64,000 nucleotides of DNA from Billgrantia tianxiuensis. Lineage in GTDB: Bacteria > Pseudomonadota > Gammaproteobacteria > Pseudomonadales > Halomonadaceae. The notes under the pieces were generated by a model, which saw nothing but the letters and a program-made list of their open reading frames with translations, was not told the DNA's origin and did not search any database. Below, piece after piece: positions 48,999-58,519 of this stretch (the stretch's first letter is position 1; each line of letters begins with the position of its first letter). A program made the translations under genes and the position numbers. Where the stretch lies: contig NZ_CP035042.1 in assembly GCF_009834345.1 (NCBI RefSeq), positions 62,001-126,000 on the forward strand. Reading direction: 5' to 3'.

Positions 48999-49643
48999 TC
49001 AACCCGCATCCGGCTGCTCGCCCGGGGCGGCCTTGGCGAAGGCGTCCAGCGCTCGGCAGCGCTCGGTGATGCGACGGAGCGTCGGATACGCGGAGAGGTC
49101 GCACTCGAAGCGCTCGGCGTTGAATACCTGCGGCACCAGGCAGACGTCGGCCAGGGTCGGGCTGTCGCCGTGGCAGAACGCGCCGCTGGCGGACTCGCTG
49201 GCCAGCCTTGCCTCCAGCGCGGTGAAGCCTTCGGCAATCCAGTGGCGATACCAGGCCAGCTTGGCCTCGTCGTCCAGCTTCAGCTCGTGCACCAGGTACT
49301 TGAGCACCTTGAGGTTGTTGAGCGGATGGATCTCGCAGGCGACGAGCTGGGCCAGCGAGCGCACCCGGGCACGGCCCTCGGCGTCCGCCGGCAGCAGCGG
49401 CGGCTCGGGGTGGCGTTCCTCCAGGTACTCGCAGATCGCCAGCGACTGGGTCAACTGGGCGCCGTCGTCGGTCTCGAGCACCGGCACCAGCCCCTGGGGG
49501 TTGTGAGTGCGGAAGTCGTCGCTCTTCTGCTCGCCCTTGACCAGGTTGACCGGTACCTGGTCGTACGCCAGGCCCTTGAGGTTCAGCGCGATGCGCACCC
49601 GGTAGGCCGCCGAGGAGCGGAAATAGCCGTACAGCGTGGTCAT
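48999..49643 (-). CDS. maiA: Maleylacetoacetate isomerase
   Basis: A 214-residue zeta-class glutathione transferase. The N-terminal SSAAYRVRIALNLKGL carries the catalytic Ser-Ser motif, and NPQGLVPVLE the glutathione-binding cis-proline. It isomerises maleylacetoacetate to fumarylacetoacetate. ATG at 49643 matches the family start. Sits 34 bases after fahA. Confidence 0.94.
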   Translation of the reverse strand: MTTLYGYFRSSAAYRVRIALNLKGLAYDQVPVNLVKGEQKSDDFRTHNPQGLVPVLETDDGAQLTQSLAICEYLEERHPEPPLLPADAEGRARVRSLAQLVACEIHPLNNLKVLKYLVHELKLDDEAKLAWYRHWIAEGFTALEARLASESASGAFCHGDSPTLADVCLVPQVFNAERFECDLSAYPTLRRITERCRALDAFAKAAPGEQPDAG

Positions 49644-49677
49644 GGTTGACTCTCCCTGGCCGTTCACTTGGGCTGGC

Positions 49678-50712
49678 TTACTTTGGCTGGTAGGGCACCA
49701 CCTGCTGGTCGATGGCGCCGAAGATGCTATTGCCCTGGCGGTCGAACATCTCGATGCGTACCCGGTCGCCGAAGCGCATGAACGGCGTCTTGGCCGCGCC
49801 GTGCAGGATCTGCTCGACCATGCGCACCTCGGCCAGGCAGCTGTAGCCCACGCCGCCGTCGGCGATCGGCTTGCCGGGGCCGCCGTCGGGGTCGGGGTTG
49901 GAGACGGTGCCCGAGCCGACGATGGCGCCGGCGCCCAGGTAGCGGGTCCTGGCCGCATGGGCGACCAGCTGAGGGAAGCTGAAGATCATGTCCGGGCCGG
50001 CCTCGGGCTCGCCGAACTTCTCGCCGTTGAGGTGTACGGTCAGCGGCAGGTGGACCTTGCCCTCCTGCCAGGCGTCGCCCAGCTCGTCCGGGGTGACGCA
50101 GATCGGCGAGAAGGCGGAGGCCGGCTTGGCCTGGAAGAAGCCGAAGCCCTTGGCCAGCTCGCCGGGAATCAGCCCGCGCAGGCTGACGTCGTTGACCAGC
50201 ATGATCAGCTTGATGTGGCCGGCAGCCTGCTCCGGGGTCACCGCCATGGGCACGTCGTCGGTGATCACCGCAATCTCGCCCTCGAAGTCGATGCCGTGCT
50301 CCTCGCTGACCGCCTCGATGTCCTCGGTGGGGGCCAGGAACTTGTCGCCGCCGCCCTGGTACATCAGCGGATCGGTCCAGAAGGTTTCCGGCATCTCGGC
50401 GTTGCGCGCCTGGCGTACCAGCTTGACGTGGTTGAGGTAGGCGGAGCCGTCGGCCCAGTGGTAGCTGCGCGGCAGCGGCGAGTGCAGCCGGCTCTGATCC
50501 AGGGCGAAGGCGCCGGCGGCGCTGCCATCGTTGAGTTCGGCGTAGCGCGCTTCCAGTTTCGGGCTCACCGCATCCCAGTTCTCGATCGCCTGCTGCAGGG
50601 TCTGGGCGATGTCGGCGGCGGAAACGGCTTGGCTCAGGTCGCGGGAGACCACCAGCAGTTCGCCGTCGCGGCCGTGCTCTTTCTTATCCAGCTTGAGGGT
50701 AGCGAGTTTCAT
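49678..50712 (-). CDS. fahA: Fumarylacetoacetase
   Basis: A 344-residue FAH-family hydrolase that cleaves fumarylacetoacetate to fumarate and acetoacetate. Metal ligands are in DFEGEIAVITDDVP and the family motif GAGAIVGSGTVSN. This is the short bacterial type. It follows hmgA and precedes maiA. Confidence 0.95.
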   Translation of the reverse strand: MKLATLKLDKKEHGRDGELLVVSRDLSQAVSAADIAQTLQQAIENWDAVSPKLEARYAELNDGSAAGAFALDQSRLHSPLPRSYHWADGSAYLNHVKLVRQARNAEMPETFWTDPLMYQGGGDKFLAPTEDIEAVSEEHGIDFEGEIAVITDDVPMAVTPEQAAGHIKLIMLVNDVSLRGLIPGELAKGFGFFQAKPASAFSPICVTPDELGDAWQEGKVHLPLTVHLNGEKFGEPEAGPDMIFSFPQLVAHAARTRYLGAGAIVGSGTVSNPDPDGGPGKPIADGGVGYSCLAEVRMVEQILHGAAKTPFMRFGDRVRIEMFDRQGNSIFGAIDQQVVPYQPK

Positions 50713-50802
50713 CGTGTCGCAATCCTTTCGTCAGGGGCGGGGCTCGTCGGCCCCGTCCGGTTCGGCGTTGTGTCGCTCAGGGCTGTTAGTCGGCTCATCA
50801 GC

Positions 50803-52113
50803 TCAGGGCTGTTGCGGATTGAAGTGCGAGCGCAGCGTCGACCACACGTCGACGTAGTCGCGCTGGCGGATGTCCGCGTTGAGCGCCGCTTCGGTCGGAT
50901 GGTAGACGTAGCGGCTCTCGAACATGAAGGCCAGGGTCGCATCCAGGCGCTGCGGTGTCAGCTCGGCGTTGGAAGCCTTCTCGAAGGTCTCGGCGTCGGG
51001 GCCGTGGGGCGACATGCAGTTGTGCAGGCTGGCGCCGCCGGGCAGGAAACCCTCGGCCTTGGCATCGTACTCGCCGTGGATCAGGCCCATGAACTCGCTC
51101 ATCAGGTTGCGATGGAAGTAGGGCGGACGGAAGGTGTTCTCGGCCACCATCCAGCGTGGCGGGAAGATCACGAAGTCGATGTTGGCCATCCCCGGGGTGT
51201 CGGAGGCCGAGGTCAGCACGGTGAAGATCGAGGGATCGGGGTGATCGAAGCTCACCGTGTTGATGGTGTTGAAGCGTGCAAGATCGTACTTGTAGGGCGC
51301 GTAGTTGCCGTGCCAGGCCACCACGTCGAGCGGCGAATGGCCGAGCTTGGTCACCCAGAAGCGGCCGGAGAACTTGGCCACCAGCTCGAAGTCGCCTTGC
51401 ACGTCTTCAAAAGCGGCCACGGGGCTCTCGAAGTCGCGCGGGTTGGCCAGGCCATTGGCACCGATAGGGCCGAGGCCGGGTAGCTCCAGGGGGCTGCCGT
51501 AGTTCTCGCAGACATAGCCGCGGGCGGCGTCGCTTCCGTCGGCCAGGCGTACCTGGAACTTCATGCCGCGGGGAATCACCGCGATTTCGCTGCCCTTGAC
51601 CTCGAGCTCGCCGAGTTCGGTACGCAGGCGCAGGCTGCCCTGCTGCGGCACGATCAAGAGCTCGCCGTCGGCGTCGTAGAAGAAGCGCTCGGTCATGTCG
51701 CGGTTGAAGGCGTAGACGTGCACGCCGCAGCCGGACTGGGTACCGGCATCGCCGTTGACGGCAATCGTCAGCAGGCCGTCGACGAAGTCGGTGGGCTCGG
51801 TGGGCATCGGCAGCGGATCCCAGCGCATCTGGTTGGGGTCGGCGGCGGGCTTGGCCAGCGGCGAGGTGGCCACCCGGCCATTCTCCAGCGGCGTATAGGC
51901 GCTCTGCACCACCGAGGGGCGGATGCGGTAGAGCCAGCTGCGCAGGTTCTCATGGCGCGGCGCGGTGAAGGCCGAGCCGGTCAGCTGCTCGGCGTAGAGG
52001 CCGTAGGCGCACTTCTGGGGCGAGTTCTGGCCCACCGGCAGGGCGCCGGGCAGCGCCTCGCTGGCGAAGTGGTTGCGAAAGCCGCTCTGGTACTCGAGCG
52101 TTTGGGTCGTCAT
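50803..52113 (-). CDS. hmgA: Homogentisate 1,2-dioxygenase
   Basis: A 436-residue cupin dioxygenase that opens the homogentisate ring. Iron ligands appear in [18 protein letters not shown] (His, Glu) and SPHGPD (His); FRNHFASEA at the N-terminus is a family hallmark. ATG at 52113 ([11 protein letters not shown]) preferred over the frame start at 52170. No hpd gene is nearby, so homogentisate here comes from the hydroxylase rather than from 4-hydroxyphenylpyruvate. Confidence 0.97.
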   Translation of the reverse strand: MTTQTLEYQSGFRNHFASEALPGALPVGQNSPQKCAYGLYAEQLTGSAFTAPRHENLRSWLYRIRPSVVQSAYTPLENGRVATSPLAKPAADPNQMRWDPLPMPTEPTDFVDGLLTIAVNGDAGTQSGCGVHVYAFNRDMTERFFYDADGELLIVPQQGSLRLRTELGELEVKGSEIAVIPRGMKFQVRLADGSDAARGYVCENYGSPLELPGLGPIGANGLANPRDFESPVAAFEDVQGDFELVAKFSGRFWVTKLGHSPLDVVAWHGNYAPYKYDLARFNTINTVSFDHPDPSIFTVLTSASDTPGMANIDFVIFPPRWMVAENTFRPPYFHRNLMSEFMGLIHGEYDAKAEGFLPGGASLHNCMSPHGPDAETFEKASNAELTPQRLDATLAFMFESRYVYHPTEAALNADIRQRDYVDVWSTLRSHFNPQQP

Positions 52114-52186
52114 GTCGGGGCTCCTCTCTATCAACGTCCTGTTGATGACTCGTTGTCTTCGGCGTATCACCGGACGCTGGCGGCGA

Positions 52187-52411
52187 TCACTCGCCGGCGC
52201 GCGCTTCCGAAGGCGATGCCACGGCCTGGCCGGCGATGGCCAAGGCCTCCTCGAGCACCTGCTGATCGCCGATATGGTTGGCCAGCAGCAGGATCAGCCG
52301 GGCGTTGATACGTTCGCTCTCGGCCTCGCTGCGCTCGCGGTGCAGTTCGGTCAGCGCGGCATAGAAGGCGTCCGGGTCGGTGAATTTGGGGTTGAGCTCA
52401 AGCCGTGGCAT
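52187..52411 (-). CDS. DUF2783-type small partner protein (MhaB-like)
   Basis: A 74-residue helical protein ([40 protein letters not shown]). Its start overlaps the end of the flavin hydroxylase gene by 14 bases. By position and size it matches the coupling protein MhaB of 3-hydroxyphenylacetate 6-hydroxylase in Pseudomonas putida U as I recall it. A second such pair is at 40354-42239. Confidence 0.75.
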   Translation of the reverse strand: MPRLELNPKFTDPDAFYAALTELHRERSEAESERINARLILLLANHIGDQQVLEEALAIAGQAVASPSEARAGE

Positions 52412-54110
52412 GGCGTACCTCCTCGGCACCAAGGTGACGACCCAGCGCGCGATCGATCGCCGTCTCGATGTCGGCGGCGCTGACTTGGCGCCAGCGGGCG
52501 CTGACGTGCTGGTCGGGGCGGATCAGGTAGGCGACACCGCCGGTCAGGCCGTAGCGTTCTCCGACCAGGGTCTCCACGTCCTCGATCTGGCGGCTGCGTG
52601 GCAGCTCGGTCAGGGCATGCGGCGCCGGTCCGACGACCAGCAGATCGAGATCGGCCTGGTGCGCGAGCAGCGGCTCGAGTTCGGTCCTGAGCGCCTCGGC
52701 CTGGGCGCTGTCGACGCGGCCGTCGAGCAGCAGCGTGAAACGATCGCCCAACTGGTTGAGCAGCCAGGCGCGCCGCCCGGCCAGGCCGATCGGGGCATCC
52801 TTGGCCGGGCTGCCGGGGCGCAGCACGTGGGGCAGGCCCTCGGTCTCGGGGCCGTTGAGCGGCGAGTCGTCGTAGTGGCACGGCATGGAGAGTCGGCCGC
52901 TGTTGACCAGGCGCCGGGCGAAGGGGTAGTGCTCAGCCAGTTCCAGCACGCTGTCGCGGAACAGCCGGCTGACGCGGCTCTTGGGCGTGATGAAGTCGGT
53001 GGCGCGGGTCGAGTTGAGGATGTTCTCGGCGGCGCCGTGCTGGCGTTCGTCGTTGTAGGTGGCGAGCAGCGCCGCGGGGGCCTGGCCCTTGAGCACGCGG
53101 GCCAGCTTCCAGGCTAGGTTCTCGGTGCTCTGCAGCGCGCCGTTGGCGCCGCGGGCGCCGAAGGGCGAGACCTGGTGGGCGGCGTCGCCCATGAAGAACA
53201 CGCGCTGGTGGATGTAGTCGTCCATCTTGCGGCAGCGGAAGGTGTAGACGCTGGCCCACTCCAGCTCGAACTCCACGTCTGCGCCGAGCATCGCCTGCAC
53301 CCGCGGGCGGATGTTCTCCTCCTTCTTCTCCTCTTCCGGGTCGGCGTCCCAGCCCAGTTGGAAGTCGATGCGCCAGACGTTGTCCGGCTGGCGGTGCAGC
53401 AGCACCGACTGGTTGGGGTGGAAGGGCGGGTCGAACCAGAACCAGCGCTCGGTGGGGAAATCGGCCTTCATGATCACGTCGGCGATCAGGAAACGGTCCT
53501 GGAAGATCTGGCCTTTGCTCTCCAGCCCCAGCATGTCGCGGATCTTGCTGTTGGCGCCGTCGGCCACCAGCAGGTAGTCGCAGGAGAGACGGTAGTCGCC
53601 GTCCTCGGTGCTGATCACGACCTCACTGCGCTCGGCCTGGCTGTCGACCTCGGTGACCTTGTGCTTCCAGCGCAGGTCGATGCGATCGGCAAGCGCGTCG
53701 GCGCGATTCACCAGATACTCTTCGAAATAGTACTGCTGCAGGTTGATGAAGGCCGGCATGCGGTGGCCCTCTTCCGGCAGAAGGTCGAAGTCGTAGACCT
53801 CTCGCTGCTGGAAGAACACTCGGCCGCGCTGCCAGGTCACGCCCTTGTCGACCATCGGCTGGGCGCAGCCGAGGCGGTCGAGGATCTCCAGGGTGCGCTT
53901 GGCGAAGCAGATCGCCCGCGAGCCGACGCTGACGGTGTTGTTGTCGTCGAGCACCATGCTGGCGATGCCCTGCTGGGCCAGGTCGATGGCCATGGCCAGG
54001 CCGGTGGGGCCGGCGCCGACGATCACCACCGGGCAGTGGCGCACCTCGTCGCGGTCAAGCTCGGGCGGGCGCCGGTACGGGTAGACGGGATTGTTGTAAG
54101 TCGTGGGCAT
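52398..54110 (-). CDS. mhaA: FAD-dependent hydroxylase, probably 3-hydroxyphenylacetate 6-hydroxylase (MhaA-like)
   Basis: A 570-residue class A flavoprotein hydroxylase: FAD motif PVVIVGAGPTGLAMAI, DG motif SCDYLLVADGANSKIR, and second FAD motif VFFMGDAAHQVSPFGARGANGALQSTENLAWKLA in two parts, then a thioredoxin-like C-terminus. The general MhpA family name would suggest a hydroxyphenylpropionate, but direct linkage to homogentisate genes makes conversion of 3-hydroxyphenylacetate to homogentisate more likely. ATG at 54110 (MPTTYNNPVYPYRRPPE) follows GGAGGAAGC. Confidence 0.85.
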   Translation of the reverse strand: MPTTYNNPVYPYRRPPELDRDEVRHCPVVIVGAGPTGLAMAIDLAQQGIASMVLDDNNTVSVGSRAICFAKRTLEILDRLGCAQPMVDKGVTWQRGRVFFQQREVYDFDLLPEEGHRMPAFINLQQYYFEEYLVNRADALADRIDLRWKHKVTEVDSQAERSEVVISTEDGDYRLSCDYLLVADGANSKIRDMLGLESKGQIFQDRFLIADVIMKADFPTERWFWFDPPFHPNQSVLLHRQPDNVWRIDFQLGWDADPEEEKKEENIRPRVQAMLGADVEFELEWASVYTFRCRKMDDYIHQRVFFMGDAAHQVSPFGARGANGALQSTENLAWKLARVLKGQAPAALLATYNDERQHGAAENILNSTRATDFITPKSRVSRLFRDSVLELAEHYPFARRLVNSGRLSMPCHYDDSPLNGPETEGLPHVLRPGSPAKDAPIGLAGRRAWLLNQLGDRFTLLLDGRVDSAQAEALRTELEPLLAHQADLDLLVVGPAPHALTELPRSRQIEDVETLVGERYGLTGGVAYLIRPDQHVSARWRQVSAADIETAIDRALGRHLGAEEVRHATA

Positions 54111-54205
54111 GCTTCCTCCGACTGCGGCTGCTGCGGGGCAGGCCTGCGTCAGAACGCTGCGGCCGGCCCCGGCACCACGCGCCAGGATTATTGTGAAAAC
54201 AGCGC

Positions 54206-55174
54206 TTACTGGTTCTCGACGACTTCCTGCAGCGAGTGCCACATGGCCGTGTCGCGCTCGGCGGTCCAGATGCGCGGGTCGGGGTATTCGCCGCCGGCCT
54301 CGTCATAGCAGCGGGTGATGTCGAACGGCAGGCAGTGGTCGAAGATCACCCAGTGGCCGTACTTCGGCTTGAGCTTGGCGTAGGTCTCGGCGTAGCACTC
54401 GGAGAGCGACTTGCCGGCGGCCTTGCCCGCCTTGACGCTGTCGTACATGTCGGCGAGGAAGTCGCGGGTGCCCTGGATCGCCTCCTGGCACTGCTCGGGT
54501 GTGGTGAGTGCCTCGCCGCGGCCCGGCACCAGCTTCTGCGGGGCCATCGCCTGCAGGCGATCGAGAGTGGAAGGCCAGTCCTCGTGGTAGGCGTCGCCGG
54601 TGTAGGGAGTGGCGCCGTACTCGACCAGGTCGCCGGAGAACATCACCTTCTCCTCCGGCAGCCAGACCACGGTGTCGCCCTTGGTGTGGCCGCGACCGAG
54701 GTGAATGATGCGCACCTCGCGCTTGCCCATGAACACCGTCAGCTCCCGCTGGAATACGATGTTGGGCCAGGTCAGGCCGGGCACCGAGTCGACGCCCTTG
54801 AACAGGCGCGGGAAGCGGCCGACCTCGGACTCGTAGTCCTGCTGGCCGCGCTCGACGATCAAATCATAGGTGTTCTGGCTGGCGTAGATGTTCTCGGCCT
54901 CGTAGGCCGAGGCGCCGAGCACGCGCACGGCGTGGTAGTGGGTCATCACCACGTGCTTGATCGGCAGGTCGGTGACCTCGCGGATGCGGCGGATCACGTC
55001 CTGGGCCATGATCGGCGTGGCCTGAGTGTCGATCACCATCACGCTGTCGTCGCCGATCACCACGCCGGTATTGGGGTCGCCCTCGGCGGTATAGGCATAG
55101 AGGCCCTCGGCCAGCTGGGTAAAGCTGACCTGCTTCTCTTCGGTATCGGCATGGGAAGCGAATTTCTTGCTCAT
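54206..55174 (-). CDS. Metallo-beta-lactamase-fold protein with incomplete zinc site
   Basis: A 322-residue protein of the metallo-hydrolase fold. The canonical HxHxDH is reduced to THYHAVR: His79 and His81 remain, but the Asp and His are Val83 and Arg84. The later ligands are kept (GRGHTKGD, FSGDLVEYG and the His in FDHCLPFD). It is first in the homogentisate operon, 95 bases before mhaA. It may bind one metal or act on a CoA/glutathione ester; function unknown. Confidence 0.85.
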   Translation of the reverse strand: MSKKFASHADTEEKQVSFTQLAEGLYAYTAEGDPNTGVVIGDDSVMVIDTQATPIMAQDVIRRIREVTDLPIKHVVMTHYHAVRVLGASAYEAENIYASQNTYDLIVERGQQDYESEVGRFPRLFKGVDSVPGLTWPNIVFQRELTVFMGKREVRIIHLGRGHTKGDTVVWLPEEKVMFSGDLVEYGATPYTGDAYHEDWPSTLDRLQAMAPQKLVPGRGEALTTPEQCQEAIQGTRDFLADMYDSVKAGKAAGKSLSECYAETYAKLKPKYGHWVIFDHCLPFDITRCYDEAGGEYPDPRIWTAERDTAMWHSLQEVVENQ

Positions 55175-55262
55175 GGTTCCTCCAGTGTCGTCGGGGCGTC
55201 ACGGTGGGCGACGTCAAGGGGCCGCTGTTGGCCTCGTTCGATGTTTTGAATGCAGCGAGCAT

Positions 55263-55278
55263 AGTTGCTATTGAAACT
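55263..55278. promoter_or_regulatory. AGTT-GCTAT-TGAAACT, relative of the palindrome at 4580
   Basis: 16 bases, 12 identical to the palindrome at 4580-4595, here within an ATAGTT-N8-AACTAT inverted repeat (55261-55280). It lies about 90 bases before the metallo-hydrolase start, in the divergent region shared with the third dctP. Confidence 0.3.
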
Positions 55279-55334
55279 ATATGTCCAGCAAGTCGTCGAC
55301 CAGAAGCACGGGTCATTGCCTTAGAGGCTGAGGA

Positions 55335-55369
55335 AAAATTGTCTTGTATCATGGGTTTTCGACAATTTT
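55335..55369. promoter_or_regulatory. Inverted repeat AAAATTGTC / GACAATTTT
   Basis: Perfect 9-base arms with a 17-base spacer in the 421-base divergent region between the homogentisate operon and the third dctP gene. Candidate operator for one of the local regulators (IclR at 59081 or MarR at 58553). Confidence 0.45.
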
Positions 55370-55595
55370 ACGACCTAAGTCTAGTACATGGCTGTCTCAA
55401 ATTAGTTGCAGAGGAGAGTATCTGGCGGCAAGGTGGAGGCGCAGAATACGCCGGGCTGATGCGCTCCTTACCCTCCCGCATAGAGCGAGCACCAGCCAGC
55501 GATACAGCGCTATAAAAACGCAACGGCGCAACGACGAACAATTGAATACGCAGCGTGGCGCGAGCACGCCTCCCGTGACGACCCAGGAGCTCACA

Positions 55596-56651
55596 ATGAA
55601 AATGACCAACCGCCTCATGATTGGCGCCGTGGCGGCGCTCGGTTTCAGCTTCGCCGCGCCGGTGCTGGCGCAGACCACCATTACCGTCAGCACCTGGGGT
55701 GGTCCCAACCACGGCATCAACACCATCGTCTGGCCCACCTGGAAGGCGTGGATCGAGGAGGCGACCGAAGGTCGCGTCACCGTCGAGGTGGTCCACGACA
55801 TGGGCCCGCCAGCGGCGCAGATGGAAATCGTCGCCGACGGCATCGCCGACGCCACCTGGATCTTCCACGGCCACATGTCGGGACGCTTCGAGCTGACCCA
55901 ACTGCCGGAATTCCCCACCTTCGAGGCCTTCTCTTCCGAGGCGGCCTCGGCGGCATACTGGAACACCTACCAGGAGTATCTGGCGGCAGCCGACGAGCAT
56001 AATGGCGTCGACGTGATGGCCATGGGCGTGCACGGGCCGGGCCAGATCTTCACCCGCGACCAGGTGGATTCCCTCGATCAGCTCTCGGGCATGCGCATGC
56101 GGGTCGGCGGTGGCGTGATGAGCAACCTGGCCAGTGCCATGGATGTCTCCGGTGTGGCGATGCCGCCCACCAGTGTCTACGAAGGGGCTTCCCAGGGGGT
56201 CATCCAGGGCGCCATGCTGACGCTCGAAGGGCTGCGTAGTTTCCGTGTGGCCGAGGTACTGCCGCATACTCTGACGGTGGATGGCGGCTTCTACCGTGGC
56301 AGCTTTGCCATCGTCATGAACCCGATGTTCTGGGACCAGGTCTCCGCCGAGGATCGCGAGGCGATCGAAGCCGTTTCCGGTGAAGGCCTCTCGCGGCTGT
56401 TCGGTTACATGATGGATGCCATGGACGAGCGCGGCGTGGCTTTCGCCAAGGAGCAGGGCAATACCTTCACCGAGGCCTCGGAGGAAGACATCGAGCATCT
56501 GCGCGGAGTGACCGATGAGCTGATCGCCGAGTGGAATGCCGCTGTAGAAGGGCGCGGAATCGATACCGAAGCGGCGCTGGCACACTTCCGCGAGCAGCTC
56601 GCCCTGGCCGCCGAAGGCGAAGGTATCGCCGATCGCGTCGTTCACCCGTAA
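55596..56651 (+). CDS. TRAP transporter solute-binding protein (DctP family), copy 3
   Basis: A 351-residue periplasmic binding protein with signal peptide about 1-25 (APVLAQ). Shares TITVSTWGGPNHGINTIVW, HDMGPP and FYRGSF with copies 1 and 2. ATG at 55596 follows CAGGAGCTCACA; the upstream open extension is not coding-like. It leads dctPQM-marR and is divergent from the homogentisate operon, suggesting a hydroxyphenylacetate-type ligand (inference). Confidence 0.92.
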   Translation: MKMTNRLMIGAVAALGFSFAAPVLAQTTITVSTWGGPNHGINTIVWPTWKAWIEEATEGRVTVEVVHDMGPPAAQMEIVADGIADATWIFHGHMSGRFELTQLPEFPTFEAFSSEAASAAYWNTYQEYLAAADEHNGVDVMAMGVHGPGQIFTRDQVDSLDQLSGMRMRVGGGVMSNLASAMDVSGVAMPPTSVYEGASQGVIQGAMLTLEGLRSFRVAEVLPHTLTVDGGFYRGSFAIVMNPMFWDQVSAEDREAIEAVSGEGLSRLFGYMMDAMDERGVAFAKEQGNTFTEASEEDIEHLRGVTDELIAEWNAAVEGRGIDTEAALAHFREQLALAAEGEGIADRVVHP

Positions 56652-56674
56652 TTCGCTGTGACCCCTGGAGGCTT

Positions 56675-58519
56675 GACCATGCCGACCACGTCGACATACT
56701 GGCTGCGGGTCGGCCGTGTCATGCAGCTGACGCTGGAGGGGGTGGCCGGTGCCACCCTCTTCGCCATGATGCTGCTGACCACGGCGGACGTGACCGGACG
56801 CTACTTCTTCAATTCGCCGATCCTGGGCACCGTCGAGCTGACCCAGCTGATGCTGGCGGCGCTGGTGTTCCTGTCGCTGCCGGTGGTGTGCTGGCGCGAG
56901 GAGCACGTCAGCGTCGACCTGCTCGACAGCGTGTTTCCCGCGCGCCTGATCTGGGTTCGCCAGGTGCTGGTCAACCTGATCGTCAGCGGCGCGCTGTGGG
57001 TCATGGCGCGGCGGGTGTGGGCCCTGGGCGAGCGCGCCATGCAGTGGGGCGACGTCACCGAGTTCCTGCGCATCCCCAACGGCTATCTCATCTACCTGAT
57101 GGCGATCATGCTCGCCGCCTCGGCCGTGCTGACCCTGCTGCGGGCGCTATGCTACCTGCTCGAAGGCGTGGGCGTACTCGAGCGCGGCGGCCCGCTCAGT
57201 CCCGAGAAAGGCAAGGGAGGCGACAATGACTGAAGCACTCTACGGCTTCGCCGCCCTGCTGCTGCTGGCATTCTTGCGCGTGCCGCTGGCGTTTGCCATG
57301 GGCATCGTCGGCTTCGCCGGCTTCTACTACCTCACCGGCAACTGGAACGCCGCCGAGGCCATGGCCGCGCGGCGGGTGGTGGACACCGCCATGGACTACG
57401 GCCTGTCGGTGATCCCGCTGTTCATCCTGATGGGCAACCTGGTGTCGCACGCCGGGCTGTCGGATGCCCTGTTCCGCGCCTCCAACGGTTTTCTCGGCCA
57501 CCGCAAGGGCGGCCAGGCCATGGCCACCATCGTCGCCTGCGGCGGCTTCAGCGCCATCTGCGGCTCGAGCCTGGCCACCGCCGCCACCATGGGCCGGGTG
57601 GCCATGCCGCAGATGCGCAAGTACGGCTACAAGGACACCCTCGCCTCGGCGTCCATCGCCGCCGGCGGCACGCTGGGTATCCTCATCCCGCCCAGCGTGA
57701 TGCTGGTGATCTACGGCATCCTCACCGAGACCAGCATCCGCGAACTGTTCGCCGCCGGCTTCATTCCCGGCATCCTGGGCATCGTCATGTACCTGGTGGC
57801 GGTCAAGTGGGTGCTGTGGCGCGACCCCGCGGCCGGCCCCGCCGGCGAGAAGGTCGAGTGGCCCGAACGCCTGACGGCGCTCAAGAGCGTCGGCAGCACC
57901 CTGGCGCTGTTCGTGCTGGTGATCGGCGGCATCTACCTCGGCGTGTTCACCCCCACCGAGGCGGCGGGCATCGGCGCCATGGGCGCCTTCCTCATCGCCC
58001 TGTGGCGCCGGGCGCTGACCCCCCAGGTGCTGATGAACGTGCTGATGGACACCGTGCGTACCACCGCCATGCTGTTCGCCGTGGTACTCACCGCACTGAT
58101 CTTTGCCAACTTCATCAACCGCGCGGGGCTGCCCAGCGACCTGCTGGCGTTCGTCAACGGACTCGACATTGCGCCGTTCCTGGTGATCCTGGTGATACTG
58201 GCCATCTACGTACTGCTCGGCTGCGTGTTCGAGAGCATGTCGATGCTGCTGCTCACCGTGCCGGTGTTCTTCCCGGTGGTGGCGGGGCTTGGCTTCGACC
58301 TGGTGTGGTTCGGCATCCTGGTGGTGATCGTGATCGAGATCAGTCTGATCACGCCGCCGGTGGGAATGAACGTGTTCGTGCTGCGGGCGGTGCTGCCGGA
58401 CGTGAGCACGGGGACGATCTTCCGCGGGGTGACGCCGTTCTGGGTGGCGGGGATGGCGCGCGCGTTGCTGGTGCTGGTGTTCCCGGGTATCGTGCTGTTC
58501 CTGCCGCAACTGCTCTATT
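56675..58519 (+). repeat. Long direct repeat, copy B (dctQM)
   Basis: The partner of 23341-25185: same length and orientation, five silent mismatches noticed. The flanking dctP genes are only moderately similar at DNA level, so the sharp identity boundary points to recent duplication or gene conversion limited to dctQM. Confidence 0.95.
56679..57233 (+). CDS. TRAP transporter small membrane subunit (DctQ), copy B
   Basis: 184 residues, identical in protein sequence to the copy at 23345. ATG at 56679 after GGAGGCTTGACC, 27 bases beyond the dctP stop. Overlaps dctM by 8 bases. Confidence 0.92.
   Translation: MPTTSTYWLRVGRVMQLTLEGVAGATLFAMMLLTTADVTGRYFFNSPILGTVELTQLMLAALVFLSLPVVCWREEHVSVDLLDSVFPARLIWVRQVLVNLIVSGALWVMARRVWALGERAMQWGDVTEFLRIPNGYLIYLMAIMLAASAVLTLLRALCYLLEGVGVLERGGPLSPEKGKGGDND

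Noticed and set aside
50775..50823. 13-base direct repeat GCTCAGGGCTGTT, 36 bases apart, at the hmgA stop
   Set aside because: Too short and single to mean more than local slippage; no hairpin or promoter use seen.
55344..55595. Upstream extension of the third dctP open frame
   Set aside because: It crosses the divergent promoter region, breaks the signal peptide rule and lacks a ribosome site, whereas ATG 55596 follows AGGAGCTCACA.
23341..58519. The dctQM repeat as part of a composite transposon
   Set aside because: Repeat ends coincide with gene ends; no transposase, terminal inverted repeats or target duplications are visible.
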